A DNA stretch of 9,564 bases. It comes from Gammaproteobacteria bacterium. Lineage in GTDB: Bacteria; Pseudomonadota; Gammaproteobacteria; Competibacterales; Competibacteraceae. Shown piece after piece: positions 1 to 5,689 of the stretch; the stretch's first letter is position 1; every line of letters begins with the position of its first letter. Below the pieces are notes generated by a model, which saw only the letters and a list, made by a program, of their open reading frames with translations, made no database searches and was not told the DNA's origin. The stretch is taken from assembly GCA_020047885.1 (NCBI GenBank), contig JAIFNF010000259.1, forward strand, positions 1 through 9,564, read 5' to 3'. The translations under genes and the position numbers were made by a program.

Positions 1-87
1 AGCCCGATGTTCTGGGCTGAGTCTGGTCAATCCAGACTTGCGGTTTTATCCACCACAAGCCTCGCCCTTTAGGGCGGGGTGATTGAC
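1..87 (+). mobile_element. IS200/IS605-type right end, omega-RNA-like hairpin array (partial)
   Basis: Three consecutive stem-loops are visible: AGCCC/GGGCT (1-18), GTCTGG/CCAGAC (21-37), and an 8-bp GC stem with a TTTA loop (60-79) followed by GATTGAC. The last hairpin, with the shared core TTTAGGGCGG and a downstream GAxTGxC/ATGTCAA-like end, resembles the right ends of many IS200/IS605 elements. In tnpB-carrying members such ends also form the 3' scaffold of the guide RNA. No transposase or tnpB reading frame is in the window; it could lie just upstream of base 1, or the element may be a remnant. A related degraded copy lies at 3463-3523. The family assignment is from memory of the hairpin pattern and is moderately sure. 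Confidence 0.5.
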
Positions 88-91
88 GATT

Positions 92-110
92 CGTTATTAG
101 GACAATAACG
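92..110. repeat. Perfect 7-bp inverted repeat next to IS end
   Basis: CGTTATT (92-98) and AATAACG (104-110) are perfect complements separated by AGGAC. It starts four bases after the GATTGAC end of the IS605-like hairpin array, in the place where a guide or target flank would lie. It could be part of the target site or a small hairpin in its own right; no T-run follows it. Confidence 0.5.
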
Positions 111-220
111 CCAATTAGGGCCGACGTACTGCAGATCACCAATCCATAGCGGTCTCTACCGGCATCGTAGATCTGTCAGGGTTTTCTTTAATTTTCCCAT
201 AAAATCCGAGCGGAAAGTAG

Positions 221-293
221 GGGGTTATGACCCCACACGGGTTGCAGCGAATCATCAGGCTGGGGGCTACCCCGTCGCGTCAATGAATTGACG
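221..293. repeat. Cluster of three short palindromes in non-coding DNA
   Basis: Within the 390-bp stretch between the IS-like end and the diguanylate cyclase gene I see no convincing reading frame. It holds three short hairpins in a row: GGGGT/ACCCC with loop TATG (221-234), GGGG/CCCC with loop GCTA (262-273), and CGTCAAT/ATTGACG with a 2-base spacer (278-293). The spacing recalls the subterminal hairpins of IS200/IS605-type elements or a structured transcript, but I cannot assign it. The rest (111-220 and 294-358) shows nothing recognisable; 300-390 is AT-rich. Confidence 0.4.
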
Positions 294-358
294 ATCAGCG
301 GAGCCAAAAATGCTCGTCTAATAAAGTCAAAATTTCGACGCCTTATTTTTAATGTAAG

Positions 359-387
359 TTTTTGATTTAAAACAATATTTATATACT
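359..387 (+). promoter_or_regulatory. Possible promoter of the GGDEF gene
   Basis: In an AT-rich stretch, TATACT (382-387) matches five of six bases of the sigma-70 -10 consensus. At 17 bp upstream the -35 position (359-364) is a poor TTTTTG. The alternative TTGATT (362-367) is a better -35 but leaves only 14 bp of spacer. A start near base 394 would give a leader of about 85 nt that includes the 414-453 stem-loop. This is a weak sequence-only call. Confidence 0.25.
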
Positions 388-413
388 GGCATTAACCTTG
401 CTTTGTTTGAAGA

Positions 414-453
414 CGCTACTTCTGCTGAACGTGATTGACTGGTTGAAGTAGCG
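414..453 (+). promoter_or_regulatory. 5' leader stem-loop of the diguanylate cyclase gene
   Basis: CGCTACTTC (414-422) and GAAGTAGCG (445-453) form a perfect 9-bp stem around a 22-nt loop. The stem ends 25 bases before the ATG and 11 bases before the purine-rich ribosome site (465-471), so it leaves the ribosome site free. No T-run follows, so it is not a simple terminator. It does not match the c-di-GMP riboswitch consensus I know. It could be a DNA operator or an mRNA element that affects cyclase expression. Confidence 0.45.
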
Positions 454-478
454 ACCGACACAGTAAGGGGGAATAAAA

Positions 479-1357
479 ATGGAAACCAAGTGGATGCGCT
501 TTCTTGAAATGTCGGCCCATGCCCTCGCGCTGGTCAGTGTCTGGCGCGGTGCGTCTGCCGTCATGGCTCACAACACCCTGGTCGAACCGTTGGGGCTATT
601 GCAGACGCTCGAACCGTTAGCGATTCCCACCATGGTGTTGGCGGTCATGGCTTCGATTGCCGCGATTCAAATCCGGCTACGGGGGCAGCGGAATCTGCGC
701 CGGGCGATCCATGAAGAACAGCAACGGGTCAAGGCCGCGATGCTCAACGCTGAAACGCCAGCCATAACGGATCGGCGCGAGCAGGTCATTATCGAACTGC
801 GCAACCAGGTCATTCAATTAATCGAAGAACAGGATCGTCTGCACCAGTTGCTCCAGGAAAAAACCCTGCGCCTCAGGACCGACCCGCTGACCGGCGTATT
901 CAACCGGCTAGCTTACGAAGAGCGGTTTGAACAGGAATTCCATCGCTGGCAGCGCTTTGGCCATTCCTTGACCTTCGTGATCTGGGACATTGATCATTTC
1001 AAGCAGATCAATGATACCTATGGCCATGCGACCGGCGATGACGTCCTGCGCGATGTCGCGGGTCAACTGGTCAGTCGTCTCCGCACGACGGATTTCGTCG
1101 CCCGCTACGGTGGCGAAGAATTCGCCATGTTGCTACCGGGCGCGGATGCGGAAAAGGCCTTGCAATTGGTCAATCAGATTCGCCTGACCATTGCCGAGTA
1201 CCGATTTGATAACGGCGACGTTCAGATTCCGGTGACGATTTCCTGCGGGATCGCCAGCTTCGAACCGGGCGATTCCCCACAAACCGTTTTCAAGCGCGCC
1301 GATGATGCCCTGTATCAGGCCAAAAAAGCCGGACGGAATCGTTGTTGCGCCGCATAG
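479..1357 (+). CDS. Membrane-anchored GGDEF diguanylate cyclase
   Basis: A 292-residue protein predicted to make cyclic di-GMP from two GTP. The ATG at 479 is supported by AAGGGGG (465-471) seven bases upstream. Residues about 48-66 form one hydrophobic membrane segment, and residues 10-29 are weakly hydrophobic. A charged, probably coiled-coil stretch (about 70-130) leads into the GGDEF domain, which opens with RTDPLTGVFNR (from residue 133). Metal-binding D170 and D172 lie in WDIDHFKQIND, and the active-site loop is GGEEF at 211-215. An RxxD inhibitory site (R202-D205) sits exactly five residues before it, so product feedback inhibition is expected. The C-terminal SCGIA and ADDALYQAKKAGRN motifs are present, so the catalytic domain looks complete and active. 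There is no recognisable ligand-binding domain, so the input signal is unknown. It converges on pbpC with a 28-bp gap. Confidence 0.93.
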   Translation: METKWMRFLEMSAHALALVSVWRGASAVMAHNTLVEPLGLLQTLEPLAIPTMVLAVMASIAAIQIRLRGQRNLRRAIHEEQQRVKAAMLNAETPAITDRREQVIIELRNQVIQLIEEQDRLHQLLQEKTLRLRTDPLTGVFNRLAYEERFEQEFHRWQRFGHSLTFVIWDIDHFKQINDTYGHATGDDVLRDVAGQLVSRLRTTDFVARYGGEEFAMLLPGADAEKALQLVNQIRLTIAEYRFDNGDVQIPVTISCGIASFEPGDSPQTVFKRADDALYQAKKAGRNRCCAA

Positions 1358-1385
1358 CCGGTTGCATTGAAACTGAAGTGTGTGG

Positions 1386-3429
1386 TCACTGCCCTGCCGC
1401 TCGCCGAATCCACACCTCGGCGCTGACGGCCTGACCCGTCTGATCCAGTACGGTAATCCGCGCCAGACCCTCGCCATCCGGTTGCCAGAACGCCTCCCGT
1501 CGCCACAGATCGACGGCCAAAGGCTGACCATTCACCAGCCAGCGCAGGGGTCGGACGCCCCCTTTGGCGGTCAGCGGCAATTCGGTTAAAGCGCCGACTT
1601 CATCGCCAGTGAGTTCCACCGTGGTTCCCGTGACGGGAAAAGTAATGTCCAGGCGCGGTGCATTCACCGTCTCCACAGCAGGCCGGGTGCGGAAATAGCG
1701 TAAGCGCTCCGGCAACTGTTCGCGACTGATCACGCGCAGAGCGTTGGCCGGGGGCGCTGGCCGTGGATTCACCGGCCTTGGCAGCAGATCGAAAACGCGG
1801 AACAGCAGCGGCGCAGCGGTGTTGCGGCCGTAGTGACCAGGCCGGGGTGAACCATCCGGCCGACCGACCCAGACCCCAACGGTGTAATCCGGGTCAAATC
1901 CCAGCGCCCAGGCATCGCGGAAGCCGTAGGACGTGCCGGTTTTGTAGGCGATGAAGCGCGGTCGGGCCACGTTGGCCGATGGCGCAACGTTTTGCGGCGT
2001 CGGTGAGCCGCGCAGAATGTCGCCCAGATACCAGCAGGCGGTGGCGGATAATAGCGGTTGACCGGGCATTTCTGGATCAGCCGGGCCAAACCGCAAAGGT
2101 GCCACTCGACCTTCTTCAGCGAAACTGGCATACAGCGTGATCAGTTCTTCCAGCGTCATCCCCACCCCGCCCAGCGCCAGAGGTAAACCGGGTTGCGGAT
2201 GTGCGGTATTCCAGTGCAAGGGCAAGCCGACTTCCCGCAACCGCGCTGCGACCCGCGCCGGCCCCACCTGTTCCAGCACCGCAACTGCCGGGATGTTCAA
2301 CGATTGCTGCAAGGCTTCACGCACGGTTAATTGCCCGGCGTAGGTGTTACGAAAATTGGTGGGACTGTAATTACCGAACCGGGTGGGCGCATCCTCGATC
2401 AGCGTTTCGGGATGAATCAGCAGGTCGTCAAACCCCAGCCCGTAGATCAGCGGCTTCAGCGTGGAACCCGGCGACCGCACCGCCCGAATGAGATCAAGTT
2501 GCCCGGCGCGGCGCGGGTCGTGGAAATCGCTGCCGCCGATATAGGCCAGTACCCGCCGCCCGCGATTAGCGACAACCAACAGGGCGATGCTGTGCGGTTC
2601 GCCCGGTTGCTGAAGTGCCAGGGTTTCCAGGGTTCGTTGCAAATCCCGGTCGATAAAGGTGTGGTGAAGCGTGGCGTCGGGGTGCGCCGCCCGTAGTCGA
2701 TCCGCGAGATGGGGGGCGAGAAAAGGCAGAGCGCGGCGCTGGTTCGGTACCGGTTCCTGACGGGCTTCCTCAACCTGACGCGCTGTGAGTACGCCCAGTT
2801 GCCCCATGCGCGTCAACACTTTGTCACGGGCTGCCCGCGCCCGTTCGGGAAAGCGATCGGGCCGCACCCGGGAAGGTGCTTGCGGCAACGCCACCAATAA
2901 CGCTGCTTCCGCCGCCGTCAGTCGCGACGGTTCTTTACCCAACCAGGCCAGGGAAGCAGCGCGGATGCCCTCCAGATTGGCACCGTAAGGCGCCAGGGTC
3001 AGGTAGAACCCGAGAATATCGGCCTTCGAATAGCGCCGTTCCAGTTGCAGAGCGCGTCCCATCTCACCCAGTTTGCCGGGCAGATCGCAGGGTAGACGCG
3101 CCCGACACGATCCGGCCATGCCGCAGCCATTGCCCGGAAGCGCGTACCACGGCCAGCGGATCAACGCCGGGATGCTGGTCAAAACGCTGGTCTTCATAGG
3201 CCAACAGCATAGCCAGATAGCGCGGGTCAACATCGGCAACGGTAGCGGGTAATCGCCAGATGCCGGGGGGGACAGTGAAACCGCGCAAAATGCGACCCTG
3301 GGCATCCAGCGCCAGAGTTGAAATCTGGCTGGTGCGGTCGATGGTTGGAGGCCAGGCGCGATCCACGATCAGTAGCAGGCTGACCGACGCCATGATCAGC
3401 AACAGCCAGCGGCGGGTGCGCCAATTCAT
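1386..3429 (-). pseudogene. pbpC: pbpC, penicillin-binding protein 1C, broken by a short internal deletion
   Basis: The gene encodes a bifunctional peptidoglycan glycosyltransferase/transpeptidase but is in two frames. Frame one (3429-3064) starts at an ATG with GGAGA upstream. It has a membrane anchor (residues 8-22), the glycosyltransferase EDQRF motif with catalytic Glu79, and the beginning of motif II, SGASTL (to residue 114). It then shifts and stops at TGA 3066-3064. Frame two continues with KLGEMGRALQLE, the transpeptidase motifs STLK, SLN and KTGTS, and a C-terminal PBP1C-type domain, ending at TGA 1388-1386. The expected TMQVARLL-type segment is missing at 3080-3093, so a deletion of roughly 26-38 bp is inferred rather than a homopolymer slip. 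Glycosyltransferase motif III reads YLT where YLN is usual. An ATG at 3062, one base past the stop, could restart 558 residues, but that product would lack the membrane anchor. An assembly error is possible. Confidence 0.85.
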
Positions 3430-3462
3430 ACTATTTCTCCATGAGTTCTAAAAATGTTCTCA

Positions 3463-3523
3463 GTATGGGGCATCATACCCTCTACAGAGGAGTCCCCGTC
3501 TTTTAGGGCGGAGAGGATGTCAA
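3463..3523 (+). mobile_element. Degraded IS200/IS605-type right end (omega-RNA-like), solo
   Basis: Three hairpins appear in series: GTATG/CATAC (3463-3478), CCTCT/AGAGG (3479-3490), and an imperfect GC stem around TTTA (3494-3513) followed by AGGATGTCAA. The last part shares TTTAGGGCGG with the copy at 60-87 in the same orientation, and its AGGATGTCAA end is a common form of IS605-type right ends. The stem has G-T pairs and one mismatch, suggesting decay. No tnpA or tnpB is present. It sits in the divergent spacer between pbpC and the XRE regulator, close to the left edge of the lower-GC restriction-modification module. Confidence 0.5.
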
Positions 3524-3542
3524 TTTGAGCCGCTATCAAATT
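3522..3542. repeat. Perfect 7-bp inverted repeat after second IS-like end
   Basis: AATTTGA (3522-3528) and TCAAATT (3536-3542) are perfect complements around GCCGCTA. It directly abuts the ATGTCAA end of the IS605-like hairpins, as the 92-110 repeat does for the first copy. No T-run suggests a terminator. Confidence 0.45.
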
Positions 3543-3612
3543 TCTGCGAACCAAAATTGACTCGACTTTGGGTTTCAAAAAATCCTTGCAACAGGTTAGA
3601 CGATGGAGTATT

Positions 3613-3629
3613 TAGCCATAGTATGGCTA
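3613..3629. promoter_or_regulatory. Operator-like palindrome over the XRE start codon
   Basis: TAGCCATAGTATGGCTA is a perfect palindrome with 8-bp arms and one central base. It covers the proposed ATG of the XRE regulator (3623-3625). Proteins of this family bind such dyads as dimers, and R-M controller proteins commonly repress their own promoter. Autoregulation is therefore a reasonable inference, by blocking transcription or as an mRNA hairpin hiding the start. The symmetry is seen directly; the function is not proven. Confidence 0.5.
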
Positions 3630-3958
3630 GACAAAATAAAACAACACACACTGATGCTACCCAACGCTTCGGAGAGTGGCTTCGAAATTTGCGCGAATCC
3701 GAACAATTACCCTTGAGGGTCGTCGCGGCGGCGGCTGAAATGGATCAGGCTCACCTTAGCAAAGTCGAGTTAGGGCAGCGTGTGCTGACGGCTACGCAGG
3801 CTAATGCCATTGCGAGATTTTTTGAAATTGATCCCATCGAGATTGAGGCGCGCCGCATTGTTGAGAAGTTTCGCCTTGAGTACGCTGATAACCCCGCTGC
3901 CGCAGAAGCGATCAATATGCTTCACGAAAATCCAGTGATCTACGGAGCAAAAAAATGA
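3623..3958 (+). CDS. XRE-family HTH regulator, controller-protein-like
   Basis: A 111-residue protein with a helix-turn-helix domain at about residues 14-70. Typical features are FGEWLRNLRE, LPLRVVAAAAEMD, HLSKVELGQR and AIARFFEID. A helical tail of about 40 residues follows, rich in Glu, Arg and Ala. The pattern LPLRxVA...LSKxExGxR resembles regulators found beside restriction-modification genes. The ATG at 3623 is chosen because the protein then begins just before the HTH. An in-frame TTG at 3557 would add 22 residues of unlikely sequence. The ribosome site is weak (GGAG 3605-3608, 14 bases away). A perfect palindrome spans this ATG, suggesting self-repression. It lies upstream of, and probably in one transcript with, the mini-ORF and the methyltransferase, so it likely sets methyltransferase level. 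Base composition is visibly lower in GC than pbpC. Confidence 0.88.
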   Translation: MARQNKTTHTDATQRFGEWLRNLRESEQLPLRVVAAAAEMDQAHLSKVELGQRVLTATQANAIARFFEIDPIEIEARRIVEKFRLEYADNPAAAEAINMLHENPVIYGAKK

Positions 3959-4023
3959 GTTCTCAAAAATCAAAACTCTATTCTTTTGCAAATAATATAT
4001 CGAATAAAAGCAGGTCGAAATGA
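3955..4023 (+). CDS. Possible 22-residue coupling peptide between regulator and methyltransferase
   Basis: This mini-ORF starts with ATG overlapping the regulator's TGA (ATGA at 3955-3958) and ends with TGA overlapping the methyltransferase ATG (ATGA at 4020-4023). A good ribosome site, GGAG (3943-3946), lies eight bases before its start. The peptide is basic and rich in Ser, Asn and Lys, with no domain I recognise. Its most plausible role is to carry ribosomes across the 61-base gap so that methyltransferase translation depends on regulator translation. It could equally be a chance open frame in an AT-rich spacer; the double overlap plus the ribosome site are the arguments for it. Confidence 0.4.
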   Translation: MSSQKSKLYSFANNISNKSRSK

Positions 4024-5675
4024 ACTTCATTGAATTTGAATCTGAGCAAAAAATCCGTGGCGGTTTCTACACTGATCTCGCCATCGCCACGTTCCTGGCT
4101 AGATGGATTAAATTAGCAGAACCAAAATCACTTCTCGAGCCAAGTTGTGGAGATGGAGCATTCCTGGAAGCTATTGAGGAAGCCAGGATCACCAGTTTGA
4201 AACGGATTACGGCTTGCGAACTGAATGAGCAAGAGGCCAGTAAAGCAGCATTCCGGACTCGTCTTCCGGTTAAAATTCACCATGCAGATTTCCTTCGCTG
4301 GTATCTTTTTTCCGGGCAAAATGAGGAAGGTTTCGATGCTATTATCGGCAACCCTCCCTTCATACGCTACCAATATTTGCCAACTGAGCAGCAGCTCCTT
4401 GCTGAGAAGATATTCGGTCAACTCAATCTGCCATTTACAAAGCACACTAATGCCTGGGTTCCCTTCGTTTTGGCCTCAATCAAATTGCTTAAACCAGGAG
4501 GGCGGTTGGCAATGGTGATTCCATCTGAAATATTTCATATTCCACACGCCCAATCTTTGCGCTGCTACTTGGTTGAACAATGTTCAAAAATCCTGATTCT
4601 CGATCCAGAAGAAATTTGGTTCAGTGACACTCTACAGGGAACTGTGTTATTGATGACCGAGAAAAAACAATCAATGTCTGAAAATGGAATGGGTGTTGCG
4701 ATCATTTCTGTCAAATCTCGCCAAGCGCTAAATGATAATCCCGAAGATTACTTCCAGAGTGCAGTTTATACCAATGGTGCCACCATTCAGGGAAAATGGA
4801 TGCCAGTCTTTCTTTCACTTCATGAGCGAACACTCCTTTCCGAACTCAAGCTTCGTGATAACATTAAGAAATTTGCGGACATTGCTTCCGTCGATGTGGG
4901 GATCGTGACCGGAGCTAATAAGTTTTTCCTTGTTCCTGACGCCACCGTAGAAAAATTCGCTTTGCAGCGATGGGCGCACCCAATGTTTGGACGGAGCGAT
5001 CATGTTAAAGGGCTAGTTTATTCAGAAAAAGACCACGAGTTGAATAAGGAGACCGGGTTGCCAGCAAATTTCTTGTGGTTCCAAGAAGAACAAATTAATA
5101 ATCTTCCGAAAAACGTGATAAATTATTTGGAAATTGGTATTAATCAAAGACTTAACACCAGGTTTAAATGCCGAACGAGGAAGACGTGGTATAAAGTTCC
5201 TTCAGTTTATTCAGCGCCAATCGCAATGTTAAAAAGAGCACATCATTATCCGCGATTGGTGCTTAATAGTGCTGATGTTTATACAACAGACACGGCCTAT
5301 CGGATTCAGCCGTTTGGAATCAAGCCAGAAGCGCTGGTGCTGAGTTTTGTCAATAGCCTGACCTGCCTGACTGCGGAAATGGAGGGCAGGCACTATGGCG
5401 GCGGCGTTCTCGAATTGGTTCCTTCAGAAATTGAACGGCTCCTGTTACCTGTCATCCAGGCAACCGCTGCCGAACTTAAAGCAGCAGACACCCGATTCCG
5501 CAATGCCAAAAATGATTCGGATTTTTTGCGAATGCAGGACGCTTTGGTATTGGGGAAGCTGGGTATAAGCCAGGCTGATCAGGAATCTCTGCATGGCGCA
5601 TGGCTGAAACTGCGGAACCGCCGCCATCGAATCCCATCTTCAGATGAGGTGGAATTGGTGGCTGACGCAATTTGA
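4020..5675 (+). CDS. Gamma-class N6-adenine DNA methyltransferase of a restriction-modification system
   Basis: A 551-residue enzyme predicted to transfer methyl from S-adenosylmethionine to adenine N6 within a DNA site. The motif order is that of the gamma class (M.TaqI/Eco57I-like). Motif X is GGFYTD (residues 14-19). The SAM-binding motif I is EPSCGDG (40-46), with acidic E67 and D90 following. The catalytic NPPF is at 111-114, and GGRLAMVIPSE at 160-170 is a later core motif. From about 230 to 470 a long region matches the style of TaqI-type target-recognition domains, including the segment around WYKVPSVYS. Length is typical for a stand-alone methyltransferase. The ATG at 4020 has AGG six bases upstream and overlaps the mini-ORF stop. 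It ends 14 bp from the convergent nuclease gene, its presumed restriction partner. The recognition site cannot be read from the sequence. Confidence 0.9.
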   Translation: MNFIEFESEQKIRGGFYTDLAIATFLARWIKLAEPKSLLEPSCGDGAFLEAIEEARITSLKRITACELNEQEASKAAFRTRLPVKIHHADFLRWYLFSGQNEEGFDAIIGNPPFIRYQYLPTEQQLLAEKIFGQLNLPFTKHTNAWVPFVLASIKLLKPGGRLAMVIPSEIFHIPHAQSLRCYLVEQCSKILILDPEEIWFSDTLQGTVLLMTEKKQSMSENGMGVAIISVKSRQALNDNPEDYFQSAVYTNGATIQGKWMPVFLSLHERTLLSELKLRDNIKKFADIASVDVGIVTGANKFFLVPDATVEKFALQRWAHPMFGRSDHVKGLVYSEKDHELNKETGLPANFLWFQEEQINNLPKNVINYLEIGINQRLNTRFKCRTRKTWYKVPSVYSAPIAMLKRAHHYPRLVLNSADVYTTDTAYRIQPFGIKPEALVLSFVNSLTCLTAEMEGRHYGGGVLELVPSEIERLLLPVIQATAAELKAADTRFRNAKNDSDFLRMQDALVLGKLGISQADQESLHGAWLKLRNRRHRIPSSDEVELVADAI

Positions 5676-5689
5676 ATGGTCTAAGTCCA

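Noticed and set aside
414..453. A c-di-GMP (GEMM) riboswitch upstream of the GGDEF gene.
   Set aside because: The stem and loop sequence does not match the conserved GEMM core; only a simple stem-loop is seen.
1133..1531. Long minus-strand open frame across the end of the cyclase gene, and similar frames opposite pbpC and ptsG.
   Set aside because: These lie antisense to or out of frame with clear genes in GC-rich DNA and encode no recognisable domains, so they are shadows.
1..3523. The two IS605-like ends as borders of a composite transposon carrying the cyclase and pbpC.
   Set aside because: Both are the same type of end in the same orientation and no transposase is present; IS605-type elements do not usually form composite transposons.
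3557..3622. TTG at 3557 as the start of the XRE regulator.
   Set aside because: The extra 22 residues look like non-coding sequence and start within the IS-flanking spacer; the ATG at 3623 begins just ahead of the HTH domain.
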